A stretch of 17,248 bases of DNA from Bacillota bacterium (GTDB lineage Bacteria > Bacillota > Bacilli > Paenibacillales > NBRC-103111), in the NCBI GenBank assembly GCA_023393235.1, contig JAEWMH010000063.1, positions 1-17,248 of the forward strand. Direction: 5' to 3'. A program made the position numbers and the translations under genes. Of this stretch, positions 1 to 7,026 are shown piece by piece. Positions within the stretch are counted from its first letter, which is position 1, and the number at the start of each line of letters is the position of its first letter. Below the pieces are notes generated by a model that was given only the letters and a program-made list of their open reading frames with translations, searched no databases and was not told the origin of the DNA.

Positions 1-215
1 TCATACATATCCACACCGATATAATTGATATCGGGATTCCGCACGGACTGCTCGCTGATAAACCGGCCCTTGCCCATGCCAAACTCCACATGGATAGGAT
101 TCGTGTTGCCAAAATACTCGGCCCACCGGCCCTTTAAGCTTTTTCCATCCAGCACAACAAGATCCGGCTGCCGCTCCAGCGACTCGCGGATCCCTTTTCT
201 GCCACGCAAACGCAT
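1..215 (-). CDS. trmB: tRNA (guanine-N7-)-methyltransferase TrmB, N-terminal part
   Basis: TrmB uses S-adenosylmethionine to make 7-methylguanosine at position 46 of tRNA in the cytoplasm. Only the first 71 codons are in the window; the gene runs off the left edge. The protein begins MRLRGRKGIRESLE, then has HVEFGMGKGRFI and NYIGVDMY, the glycine-rich SAM-binding motif I region and the following acidic strand typical of TrmB. The start is set by the ATG at 215, with GGAGG (225-229 on the complement) about nine bases upstream. A small unknown gene lies upstream on the same strand but ends in its own terminator, so trmB probably has its own promoter. Family assignment is secure from the N-terminus alone; the rest cannot be checked here. 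Confidence 0.88.
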   Translation of the reverse strand, partial: MRLRGRKGIRESLERQPDLVVLDGKSLKGRWAEYFGNTNPIHVEFGMGKGRFISEQSVRNPDINYIGVDMY

Positions 216-255
216 TCTCTTATTCCTCCAAATAGTGACGAATAGCTTATCTTCA

Positions 256-284
256 AGAATAGTCGATCACCATTGAAAATGCAA
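256..284 (-). promoter_or_regulatory. Candidate sigma-A promoter for trmB
   Basis: On the minus strand, TTGCAT (279-284) and TATTCT (256-261) are separated by 17 bases, about 40 bases upstream of the trmB start. Both boxes match the vegetative consensus only partly. It lies between the upstream terminator and trmB, where a promoter is expected. Prediction only. Confidence 0.35.
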
Positions 285-324
285 AGTAATAAAAGGCTTC
301 CCAGAGATAATTGCGGAGAAATGC

Positions 325-362
325 AAAAAAGAGGAACCCTGCCTCATCCGGCGGATTCCTCT
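325..362 (-). terminator. Rho-independent terminator of the 68-residue gene
   Basis: Read on the minus strand, AGAGGAA (356-362) pairs with TTCCTCT (330-336) around a loop of about 19 bases and is followed by a run of T (325-330). It sits about 25 bases after the stop codon of the gene at 386-592. Confidence 0.75.
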
Positions 363-385
363 ATCCGAACACCGACATCAGCACG

Positions 386-592
386 TCAGTGGGTCAGCTC
401 CTCATAAAGCAGAGGCATATCGCTCTCTTTCATCACTTGACTGTCCAGGGCACTTCTGACCTTGCGGCGTGCATCAGCCAACTGGCCGGAATTCTGATTG
501 AACCGGAAACCGGACAGGGCCATCGCTTCCTTCACTGTCAGCTCTACCGTAATCCGCTCCTCACCTTGGGGAACCAGAACATGTGTCGTCAT
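386..592 (-). CDS. Small conserved-looking hypothetical protein, 68 aa
   Basis: I do not recognise the family. The protein is 68 residues, soluble-looking, without membrane segment, signal peptide or cysteines. It starts MTTHVLVPQGEERITVELTVKEAMALSG, which reads like a beta-strand pair followed by helices, with a polar C-terminal half. Support for a real gene: an AAAGGAGG ribosome site (603-610 on the complement) about ten bases before the ATG, and a rho-independent terminator just after the stop. It forms a single-gene unit between trmB (same strand) and mnmL (opposite strand). The overlapping plus-strand open frame (311-625) has no ribosome site and is treated as a shadow. Function unknown. 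Confidence 0.7.
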   Translation of the reverse strand: MTTHVLVPQGEERITVELTVKEAMALSGFRFNQNSGQLADARRKVRSALDSQVMKESDMPLLYEELTH

Positions 593-853
593 TCCTCATG
601 CGCCTCCTTTGTAATTTCCAATTGAATATTGTAGAAAAAGGGACTTGGAGTTAAGGTTTGGGTGGCAAAAATCCTTTATTTTGCTCACTTTTAATATAAC
701 ACATCATGTTAGGTTTTTCAAGCCGAAATCCGAAATTTCCGCGATTTATTTCCAACGGCTTCTCACTTAGAATACCCGGTATCCGGTTTACCATTCGCTT
801 TCGTCGCCGTCATCCACTACAATAAAAAAGATGATCAAGCAAGGAGGCATACC

Positions 854-1819
854 ATGAACGGCAATCAAGCTGTCCCGCCGCCCCAAACACCCCTTTTGTG
901 GGAGGACAAGCGGTTTCATACATGGAATTTCGAAATGAGGCGCCAATTCGGCGCCAAGGTGTTCAAGGTGATGCTGGACGCCGGCTTCACCTGTCCCAAC
1001 CGGGACGGCACCATCGCCACAGGCGGCTGCACCTTCTGCAGCGCGCGGGGGTCTGGGGATTTTGCCGGGAGACGCCGTGACGATCTGGTAACCCAATTCA
1101 ATACGGTGCGGGACCGCCAGCATCTGAAGTGGCCCGAAGCCCGCTATATCGGCTACTTCCAGGCTTACACCAACACATACGCCCCCGTGGAGGAGCTGCG
1201 GGAGTATTATGAGGTGATACTGGAACAGCCGGGTGTAGTGGGCCTGTCCATTGCAACCCGTCCGGACTGCTTGCCGCCCGATGTACTGGATTATCTGGAG
1301 GAGCTCAACAGCAGGACCTATCTCTGGGTGGAAATGGGGCTGCAGACTATTCACGAAAGCACCTCCCGGCTGATCAACCGGGCCCATGACACCGACACCT
1401 ACTATAGGTCCTTGGAGGAGCTGCGCAAACGGGGCATCCGCACCTGCGCCCATATCATATACGGCCTGCCCGGCGAGGACCGGGACATGATGCTGGCTAC
1501 CGGAGACGCCGTGGCCCATATGGATGTGCAGGGGGTTAAGATCCATCTTCTCCATCTGCTCAAAAAAACCCCCATGGTCCGCCAGTATGAGGAAGGGCTG
1601 CTCCGTTTTCTGGAGAAGGACGAGTATGTGAATCTGGTGGTGGATACGCTGGAGCGGCTGCCGCCGGAGATGATTGTCCACCGCCTCACCGGGGATGCGC
1701 CCCGGGATCTGTTGGTCGACCCTATGTGGAGCCTCAAAAAATGGGAGGTTCTCAATGCCTTCGACGAGGAGCTCAGACGGCGGGATACCTGGCAGGGCAA
1801 GCTTTGGACAGGAGGATAA
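854..1819 (+). CDS. mnmL: MnmL/YtqA radical SAM protein (TIGR01212 type), tRNA wobble uridine modification
   Basis: This 321-residue protein belongs to the YtqA/YhcC radical SAM group. YtqA, renamed MnmL, is reported in Bacillus subtilis and Streptococcus mutans to act in forming mnm5s2U at the wobble position of tRNAs, replacing the oxidase half of MnmC; mechanistic details were not settled. The family cysteine pattern is present: C47, C59 and C62 within GFTCPNRDGT and GGCTFCS, spacing C-x11-C-x2-C, ligating the 4Fe-4S cluster. Further family stretches are YFQAYTNTYAP, ATRPDCLP, MGLQTIHE and HIIYGLPGED. The start is the ATG at 854 with AAGGAGG at 841-847. The stop is eight bases ahead of the next gene, mnmM, whose ribosome site lies inside the last codons, so the two are co-transcribed and probably translationally coupled. 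Confidence 0.93.
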   Translation: MNGNQAVPPPQTPLLWEDKRFHTWNFEMRRQFGAKVFKVMLDAGFTCPNRDGTIATGGCTFCSARGSGDFAGRRRDDLVTQFNTVRDRQHLKWPEARYIGYFQAYTNTYAPVEELREYYEVILEQPGVVGLSIATRPDCLPPDVLDYLEELNSRTYLWVEMGLQTIHESTSRLINRAHDTDTYYRSLEELRKRGIRTCAHIIYGLPGEDRDMMLATGDAVAHMDVQGVKIHLLHLLKKTPMVRQYEEGLLRFLEKDEYVNLVVDTLERLPPEMIVHRLTGDAPRDLLVDPMWSLKKWEVLNAFDEELRRRDTWQGKLWTGG

Positions 1820-1826
1820 GAAAGCA

Positions 1827-2417
1827 ATGGGTTTTATATCGGTATTGAGTTTGGCCCAGGAGCTGGCCGGGCAGCGGATTGAGCCGGGCGACTGCTGTAT
1901 CGACGCCACGGCGGGGAACGGGGTGGATACCCTGTTTCTGGCCAAAGCGGCAGGGTCGGGCGGGCTGGTGCATGCCTTCGATATACAGGAATCGGCCTTG
2001 GCCAGCACGGCGGCCAGACTTTCGGGAGAGCTTTCGGAGCGCTTTACGGGGGTGCGGCTGCATTTGGCCTCCCACGACCGGATGAAGGACTATGTGGAAG
2101 CGGAGCATCACGGGCGGATTTCCGCGATTATGTTTAATCTGGGTTATCTTCCGGGAGCCGAGCATACGGTCATTACCCAACCCGGCACCACACTGGCGGC
2201 CCTGGGCAGCTCTCTGGAGCTTCTGCGGCCCGGCGGGGTGCTCACGGTGGTGGTTTACTCCGGACACCCGGGCGGCGAGGAGGAAGCCGAGGCCGTAAAT
2301 ACCTGGGCGGAGGCACTGCCGCAGCGGGAGTTCCAGGTGATGTGCTACCGGTTTATGAACCAGCGGAACCATCCGCCCTATCTCATCGCCGTGGAAAAGC
2401 GCCAGCCCGCCAAATAA
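1827..2417 (+). CDS. mnmM: MnmM/YtqB tRNA nm5(s2)U methyltransferase
   Basis: A class I SAM-dependent methyltransferase of 196 residues matching the YtqB family. MnmM methylates the nm5s2U intermediate to mnm5s2U in the tRNA wobble position, the last step of the pathway that MnmL feeds. The sequence shows motif I as DATAGNG (residues 26-32), an acidic post-I strand (AFDIQ, about 50-54) and NLGYLP (104-109), the family's catalytic-region motif. The open frame extends upstream to 1674 inside mnmL, but the ATG at 1827 is chosen because GGAGG (1811-1815) is correctly spaced and the resulting N-terminus begins directly with the methyltransferase fold. Its neighbour is mnmL, eight bases away, the same order as ytqA-ytqB in B. 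subtilis. Confidence 0.92.
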   Translation: MGFISVLSLAQELAGQRIEPGDCCIDATAGNGVDTLFLAKAAGSGGLVHAFDIQESALASTAARLSGELSERFTGVRLHLASHDRMKDYVEAEHHGRISAIMFNLGYLPGAEHTVITQPGTTLAALGSSLELLRPGGVLTVVVYSGHPGGEEEAEAVNTWAEALPQREFQVMCYRFMNQRNHPPYLIAVEKRQPAK

Positions 2418-2422
2418 CCCGG

Positions 2423-2444
2423 GGGCCGGAGGTGGCCGGTTTTT
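2423..2444 (+). terminator. Possible weak terminator after mnmM
   Basis: CCGG (2426-2429) and CCGG (2436-2439) can form a short stem, extended by G-U pairs, followed by five T (2440-2444). The stem is only four Watson-Crick pairs, so termination may be partial. Its place just after the mnmM stop and just before a manA promoter candidate fits a transcript boundary. Confidence 0.35.
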
Positions 2445-2456
2445 ATGCGGACAGGC

Positions 2457-2485
2457 TTTACGGCATGGGGTCCGGTGATTACAAT
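2457..2485 (+). promoter_or_regulatory. Candidate sigma-A promoter for manA
   Basis: TTTACG (2457-2462) and TACAAT (2480-2485) are separated by 17 bases, giving a predicted start about 30 bases before the manA ATG. The -10 box matches five of six consensus bases; the -35 box matches four. Confidence 0.5.
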
Positions 2486-2523
2486 GGAAGAAAACCTTTT
2501 ATGCGGAAAGCGGGGACGGTAGG

Positions 2524-3489
2524 ATGAAACCATATCCTTTGCAATTTCAACCCGAGTTTAAGGAACGGGTGTGGGGCGGCCGGAATTTGGAGCGCTTCGG
2601 TTATACAATGCCTGAGGGCAAAATCGGTGAAGCATGGACCATCGGCGATCACGCCAATGGTACAACCAAGGTGATGAACGGCGAACTGGCTGGAACAGGC
2701 CTGGACGAGGTGCGGGAGCGCTACGGCAAGGAGTTCTTCGGCAAGAAGGGCTTCTCCGAGCGGACGGGGCGGTTCCCGCTCCTGATCAAGCTGCTGGACT
2801 GCGAGGATGACCTCTCTGTTCAGGTGCATCCTACCGACGAATATGAGCGGCTCCCTGCAGGCGAGCTGGGTAAAACGGAAATGTGGTATGTGCTGGACGC
2901 CAAACCGGGTGCCAAGATCATCTACGGCCTGAAGGCCGGAGAAACCCGGGAATCCGTTACCGCCGCTATCGAGGAAGGCCGGATTATGGATACCCTTCAC
3001 GAGGTGCCGGTGGCTGCCGGAGATACCTTCTATATCCCCGCCGGGACTGTCCACGCCTTGTGCTCCGGAGTGCTGGTGGCCGAAATCCAGCAGAACTCCG
3101 ATACCACTTACCGGCTCTACGACTACAACCGTCCGGGTCTGGACGGCAAACCCCGGGAGCTGCATGTGGAGGATTCCCTGAATGTTATCGCCTACGACAA
3201 TGCCGGTGCAGCCCGGATGACCACAGATCTGCCTGAGGCCCACACCTGGCTGAATATCGCCCACTCCCCGTACTTCGTGGTGGAAAAGGGCAAGGTGGAC
3301 GGCACCTGGCCGCTGTCCTCCCCGGGAGACAGCTTCGCCATCCATATCATCTGCGACGGAGCCGGCACGCTGCACTGGGCCGACGGCGAGCTGCAGGCGA
3401 AGCCTGGCGACTGCTTCCTGATCCCCGCGTCCCTGGGGGATTATGGCTTCAGCGGCCAGCTGACCATGCTCCGCAGCCTGGTGCCTTAA
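2524..3489 (+). CDS. manA: Mannose-6-phosphate isomerase, class I (short Bacillus type)
   Basis: A zinc enzyme that interconverts mannose-6-phosphate and fructose-6-phosphate, linking mannose use and GDP-mannose synthesis to glycolysis. It has 321 residues, the size of the short Bacillus ManA/Pmi forms. N-terminal ERVWGGRNLERFGY and GEAWTIGDHANG are typical. Zinc ligands are visible as Q100 and H102 (SVQVHPTDEY), E119 (KTEMWYVLD) and H177 (IPAGTVHAL); the catalytic arginine is R197 in TTYRLYDYNR. The C-terminal part (about 230-321) is the second cupin. The start has no strong Shine-Dalgarno sequence, only a G-rich stretch around 2512-2523, but no better in-frame start is seen. A strong hairpin terminator follows, so this is probably a single-gene transcript. 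Confidence 0.92.
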   Translation: MKPYPLQFQPEFKERVWGGRNLERFGYTMPEGKIGEAWTIGDHANGTTKVMNGELAGTGLDEVRERYGKEFFGKKGFSERTGRFPLLIKLLDCEDDLSVQVHPTDEYERLPAGELGKTEMWYVLDAKPGAKIIYGLKAGETRESVTAAIEEGRIMDTLHEVPVAAGDTFYIPAGTVHALCSGVLVAEIQQNSDTTYRLYDYNRPGLDGKPRELHVEDSLNVIAYDNAGAARMTTDLPEAHTWLNIAHSPYFVVEKGKVDGTWPLSSPGDSFAIHIICDGAGTLHWADGELQAKPGDCFLIPASLGDYGFSGQLTMLRSLVP

Positions 3490-3498
3490 GGACACGGC

Positions 3499-3534
3499 AA
3501 ACCCGCCTCTCTTCTACAGGAGAGGCGGGTTTTT
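3499..3534 (+). terminator. Strong rho-independent terminator of manA
   Basis: A 13-base stem (3499-3511 with 3520-3532, AAACCCGCCTCTC on the left arm) with an eight-base loop runs into TTTTT. It begins about ten bases after the manA stop. Confidence 0.93.
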
Positions 3535-3604
3535 GTTTGGCCGCCAGGCGGCCTCCCAGGGACGCGGCAGGTTATGCATCAGCGCCGGCGGCGACATCGC
3601 CGAT

Positions 3605-3754
3605 ACTCTCCGGCACACCGCGCCCACGGCCGGGACTCCGGCTCCGCTCCCTGCGGGTATGCCCACTCCCCGGGGGACGCCTCCGCTCCCTGACGGACAT
3701 GCCCACTCCCCGGGACTCCGGCTCATTCCCTGCGGCACACCGCGCGCCCACCTC
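3605..3754. repeat. GC-rich degenerate tandem repeat, about 40-bp unit
   Basis: Two adjacent 40-bp units (3635-3674 and 3675-3714) share GCTCCCTG and ATGCCCACTCCCCGGG at the same positions. A third, more diverged unit follows (3715-3754). The element CGGCACACCGCG occurs both before the array (about 3611-3622) and in the third unit. Open frames on both strands exist only because of the high GC content. No ribosome site is associated with them. No function is assigned. Confidence 0.65.
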
Positions 3755-3782
3755 TGCGCCACCTCCTCATGTAAGCGTCAAC

Positions 3783-3956
3783 AATTGATCACTATCCGGC
3801 GAAAATGCTGAATAAAGAGGAAATAGCATACCTAAAATGTATGCTATCCCTCCGAATCACTGCACATTAGCCCCTCAATTGAGCAATAGTGATCATTTTA
3901 TATACGCTATCCGCCTCAAAAACGGCACTCAGAGCAAATAGTGATCATTTTATATA
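3783..3956. repeat. Intergenic repeat set: ATAGTGATCATTTTATATA pair, inverted copy and 9-bp hairpin
   Basis: ATAGTGATCATTTTATATA occurs at 3886-3904 and again at 3938-3956, each preceded by GAGCA(A)A. An inverted partial copy, AATTGATCACTAT, lies at 3783-3795. Between them is a perfect 9-bp hairpin, ATAGCATAC (3823-3831) with GTATGCTAT (3839-3847) and a seven-base loop. The second direct copy ends three bases before the stop codon of the minus-strand gene at 3959. No T-run typical of a terminator follows. With the tandem repeat at 3605-3754, this fills the gene-free gap between manA and the radical SAM gene. Confidence 0.75.
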
Positions 3957-3958
3957 TC

Positions 3959-5758
3959 TTATTTGCTCCCCAAGCCCAAACTGCCGCCCTTCACCAGCCG
4001 TCCGAGCGGCGCCGAATAATACCGGGCCCCTGCCCCGTCGCCGCCTCCGCTGCCTTCACCGCCGTACAGGACCAGCAGCAGCGTCTCCTCCGGCACCAGC
4101 TCCCCGCTGGCCTCATAAACGGAGAGGTCAAACGGCAGCACCTCCACCACCGCCCACTTGTGCAGCTCCCGCTCGTTCCATTCCGTCCCGGCCAGCTCCG
4201 GGGACAACAGCTCCGGCTCCCGGGCAACCAGCCGCAGAAGCTCCGCCTGGCCGTTTTTGCCCAGGGTGAAGTCCCACCAGATCTTCCGGGGTTTGAACTT
4301 GTGGTTCAGGAAATAATCCAGCTTCATCAGTCCCAGCGCCGTCTCATAACCGGCAATTCCCCGTTCCTCAAGAAACGCCTGGAGCCGGCTGAACAGATCC
4401 TCCAGCTGATGGCCGATCCGCGACCAGCCCCGCTTTTCCCAATAGTCCCCGAACTCCTGGAAGAAGTCGAAGGCCGATGGAAACTCGTGACGGATCAGAT
4501 ATTCCGCCGTCCGGTCCAGCCGGTGGGCGTTCCAGTATTTCTCCAGCACATCCTCCACCCGCTTGATGCGGATCACATCATCGAAGGACAGCACATCATT
4601 GCACAGCATTTCGTACGGCGCATCCTCCATAAACACATAGCCGTATTTCGCCGCATCCCGGCGCAGGCCTGTCCCCCGCAGAAGCTTCAGGAAACCCAGC
4701 TGCAGCTCCTCCGGCCGCAGGGCGAACACATCGTTGAAGGTTTTGCGGAACGAGGCATAGTCCTCCCCCGGCAGTCCCGCAATCAGGTCCAAATGCTGGT
4801 CGATGGCGGCAATTTCCTTCACCTTGTTCACCGTCCGCGCCAGCTTCTCGAAATTCTGCCGCCGCTCCACCAGCCGGTTGGCCTCCTCATTGGTGGACTG
4901 CACTCCCACCTCGAAGCGGAACAACCCCTTGGGCGCATTCCCCGCCAGGAAATCCAGCACCTCCGGCCGCATAATATCCGCCGTAATCTCGAACTGGAAG
5001 GTGCAGCCACCGTGGTTTTTGATCAGATGGCCGAAGATATCCATGGCATAGTCCCGCTTGATGTTGAAGGTCCGGTCCACGAACTTCACCAGCTTGGCCC
5101 CGGAATCCACCAGGTATTCCAGGTCCCGTTTCGTCCGGTCCAGATCGAAATACCGCACCCCCACCTCCGCGCTGGACAGGCAGAACTGGCAGTTGAAGGG
5201 ACAGCCCCGGCTGGTTTCAAAATACACCACCCGGTTGGGCAGCGCAGGCACATCCTCCGCAAAACGGTGCGGCGTGGGAATCGTGTCCAGCACCAGCTTC
5301 TGCCTGGGCGGGTTCACCACAAGCTTCTCCCCTTGGCGGTAGGCGGCCCCCAAAACCACTTGCCACCGCTTCTCCCCGCGGATCTCCGTCAACAGGTGGT
5401 GGAAGGTCTCCTCCCCTTCGCCCATCACGATAAAATCCGCCTGCGGAATGCGCCGGAGCCAATATTCCGTATCATAAGACACCTCCGGCCCTCCCAGCAC
5501 AATGGTCAGCTCAGGCTTCAGCTGCTTCAGCGCGGCGATGATCTTAATGGTCTCTTCAATGTTCCAAATATAGCAGGAAAAGCCCAGCACCTCGGGGCTT
5601 TTCAGATACAGGTCGGTCACCACCTGCATCACCGGGTCCTTGATGGTGTATTCGGCAATTTCAATATTAAACTCCCGGCCGCTGTAGGCCTTCAGATAGC
5701 GCAGAGCCAGGGAGGTATGGATGTACTTGGCGTTCAGGGCGGCGAGAACCACCTTCAT
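3959..5758 (-). CDS. B12-binding domain radical SAM protein with C-terminal DUF4080, substrate unknown
   Basis: A 599-residue cytoplasmic protein. The N-terminal part (about 1-130) is a cobalamin-binding Rossmann-like domain starting MKVVLAALNAKYIHTSLALRYL, with VLGGPEVSYD (about 87-96) and MGEGEETF (about 112-119). The radical SAM core follows, with cluster cysteines C186, C190 and C193 in ETSRGCPFNCQFC. The C-terminal about 170 residues match the DUF4080 extension usual in this family, ending in a Gly-rich tail. The family is widespread in Bacillota but its substrate is not known to me; other B12 radical SAM enzymes methylate unreactive carbons or rearrange rings. An upstream ATG (5797) is in frame, but 5758 is preferred: it gives the usual family N-terminus and has AGAGG ten bases upstream. 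It is divergent from cysK. No clear terminator is seen after the stop. Confidence 0.85.
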   Translation of the reverse strand: MKVVLAALNAKYIHTSLALRYLKAYSGREFNIEIAEYTIKDPVMQVVTDLYLKSPEVLGFSCYIWNIEETIKIIAALKQLKPELTIVLGGPEVSYDTEYWLRRIPQADFIVMGEGEETFHHLLTEIRGEKRWQVVLGAAYRQGEKLVVNPPRQKLVLDTIPTPHRFAEDVPALPNRVVYFETSRGCPFNCQFCLSSAEVGVRYFDLDRTKRDLEYLVDSGAKLVKFVDRTFNIKRDYAMDIFGHLIKNHGGCTFQFEITADIMRPEVLDFLAGNAPKGLFRFEVGVQSTNEEANRLVERRQNFEKLARTVNKVKEIAAIDQHLDLIAGLPGEDYASFRKTFNDVFALRPEELQLGFLKLLRGTGLRRDAAKYGYVFMEDAPYEMLCNDVLSFDDVIRIKRVEDVLEKYWNAHRLDRTAEYLIRHEFPSAFDFFQEFGDYWEKRGWSRIGHQLEDLFSRLQAFLEERGIAGYETALGLMKLDYFLNHKFKPRKIWWDFTLGKNGQAELLRLVAREPELLSPELAGTEWNERELHKWAVVEVLPFDLSVYEASGELVPEETLLLVLYGGEGSGGGDGAGARYYSAPLGRLVKGGSLGLGSK

Positions 5759-5792
5759 GGGAATCAAGCCTCTATTCGTATAAGATGCTTCT

Positions 5793-5822
5793 ATCATACA
5801 TAGAGACCGCCACCAAAAGCAA
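5793..5822 (-). promoter_or_regulatory. Candidate promoter of the B12 radical SAM gene
   Basis: On the minus strand TTGCTT (5817-5822) and TATGAT (5793-5798) are 18 bases apart and about 35 bases upstream of the chosen start at 5758. The -10 matches five of six consensus bases. It overlaps the alternative upstream ATG, which supports using the downstream start. Confidence 0.45.
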
Positions 5823-5849
5823 AGTCCGCCCCGCTAACTTTTCACCTGA

Positions 5850-5878
5850 TTGACAGAAACCCTCAAAAAAAGTAAAAT
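5850..5878 (+). promoter_or_regulatory. Sigma-A promoter of cysK
   Basis: A perfect -35 box TTGACA (5850-5855) and a good -10 box TAAAAT (5873-5878) with the ideal 17-base spacer, leaving a leader of about 40 bases before the cysK ATG. I saw no T-box or S-box features in this short leader. A CymR-type operator could not be recognised with confidence. Confidence 0.8.
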
Positions 5879-5925
5879 AAACACAGTAAACTAATCGGAT
5901 TTATAATAGAATGCAGGAGGTCGCT

Positions 5926-6861
5926 ATGGAACGAATTGCGGAATGCCTGACGGACCTGATCGGAAACACCCCGCTTCTGAAGCTGGGAAAATATGCGGAA
6001 AGCCGCGGCCTTCATAATACCCGGCTCCTGGCGAAGCTGGAATACTTCAATCCCGCGGGCAGCGTCAAGGACCGGATTGGCTATGCCATGATCCAGGATG
6101 CGGAGAAGCGGGGTGTGCTGCACCCGGGCGGCACCATCATCGAACCCACCAGCGGCAACACCGGCATCGCGCTGGCCTTTGTCGCCGCAGCCAAGGGCTA
6201 CCGGCTGATCCTGACCATGCCGGAGACCATGAGTGTGGAGCGGCAGAACCTGCTCCAGGCCTTGGGGGCGGAGCTGGTGCTGACCCCGGGTGCGGATAGT
6301 ATGGGCGGGGCCATCCGCCGGGCCAAGGATCTGGCGGATGCCATCCCCGGCTCGGTGATTCTCCAGCAATTCGATAATCCGGCCAATCCGGAGGCCCACC
6401 GCAGCACCACCGCAGAGGAGATTTGGGCGGACACGGACGGCAAGGTGGATATTTTTGTGGCGGGGGTAGGCTCAGGCGGAACCATCACCGGAGTAGGCGA
6501 AACGCTGAAAAAGAAAAATCCCGCCATCCGCATCATTGCCGTGGAGCCCCAAGACTCTCCCGTTCTGTCAGGCGGGCGGCCGGGTCCCAACCGGATTCAG
6601 GGCATTGGGGCAGGCTTTATCCCCAAGGTGCTGAACCGGAGCGTCTACGACGAGATTATCGCCGTCAAGTCTGTGGACGCCTACGAAACCACACGGGAGC
6701 TGGGGCGGCGCGAGGGGCTCCTGGTGGGCATTTCCTCCGGGGCCGCAGTGTGGGCGGCTGCCGTTGTGGCTGCCCGTCCGGAATCCAGGGGGAAGACCAT
6801 CGTGGTCCTGCTGCCCGACTCCGGCGAACGGTATCTGTCCGTCCCCGGTTTATTCGACTAG
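5926..6861 (+). CDS. cysK: Cysteine synthase A (O-acetylserine sulfhydrylase)
   Basis: A PLP-dependent enzyme that makes cysteine from O-acetylserine and sulfide. The protein has 311 residues, usual for CysK. Visible motifs are LIGNTPLLKL (11-20), the PLP lysine K48 in NPAGSVKDR, the substrate loop PTSGNTG (74-80), the phosphate-binding loop GVGSGGTITGVG (180-191), and NRIQGIGAGFIPKVL (222-236), which favours CysK over the cystathionine beta-synthase MccA. S271 in GISSGAA binds the pyridine nitrogen. An ATG at 5911 is in frame, but CAGGAGG (5914-5920) lies inside that extension and is ideally placed for the ATG at 5926, which is therefore chosen. It has its own strong promoter and a shared terminator downstream. 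Confidence 0.95.
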   Translation: MERIAECLTDLIGNTPLLKLGKYAESRGLHNTRLLAKLEYFNPAGSVKDRIGYAMIQDAEKRGVLHPGGTIIEPTSGNTGIALAFVAAAKGYRLILTMPETMSVERQNLLQALGAELVLTPGADSMGGAIRRAKDLADAIPGSVILQQFDNPANPEAHRSTTAEEIWADTDGKVDIFVAGVGSGGTITGVGETLKKKNPAIRIIAVEPQDSPVLSGGRPGPNRIQGIGAGFIPKVLNRSVYDEIIAVKSVDAYETTRELGRREGLLVGISSGAAVWAAAVVAARPESRGKTIVVLLPDSGERYLSVPGLFD

Positions 6862-6889
6862 GGCATGTTTGAAAACCCGCCCCCATCCG

Positions 6890-6959
6890 AAAAAAGGCTG
6901 TCCGCCGGTACGGAAATCCTCGCAGGCAACAGGATTTCTACCGATGGACAGCCTTTTTT
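6890..6959. terminator. Bidirectional terminator between cysK and the 58-codon gene
   Basis: A long, nearly continuous hairpin: AAAAAAGGCTGTCC (6890-6903) pairs with GGACAGCCTTTTTT (6946-6959), and an inner stem has GAAATCCT pairing with AGGATTTC. It ends in six T on the plus strand and six A (T on the minus strand) at the other side, so it can stop transcripts of cysK and of the minus-strand gene at 7027-7203. Confidence 0.92.
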
Positions 6960-7026
6960 GGCGTCAAAATAAATCGGGCTAGCATAAAATCTCCGGCAGG
7001 ATAACGGCGGTGTATCCATGCTCCGG

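Noticed and set aside
788..3495. Long minus-strand open frames opposite mnmL, mnmM and manA
   Set aside because: High-GC shadows; the plus-strand genes carry the catalytic motifs.
3514..3811. Overlapping open frames in the gap after manA
   Set aside because: All lie in the GC-rich 40-bp repeats, overlap the terminator and lack ribosome sites.
3941..5803. A 620-codon plus-strand open frame
   Set aside because: It is the antisense shadow of the B12 radical SAM gene: the minus strand has clear domain motifs, and the plus frame is Leu/His/Pro/Gln-rich with no family features or ribosome site.
5902..5907. TATAAT just before cysK as its -10 box
   Set aside because: No -35 box at the right distance, and it is too close to the ribosome site; the TTGACA/TAAAAT pair upstream is much better.
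5850..5925. T-box or S-box riboswitch upstream of cysK
   Set aside because: The leader is only about 40 bases, too short for either, and has no specifier or terminator hairpin.
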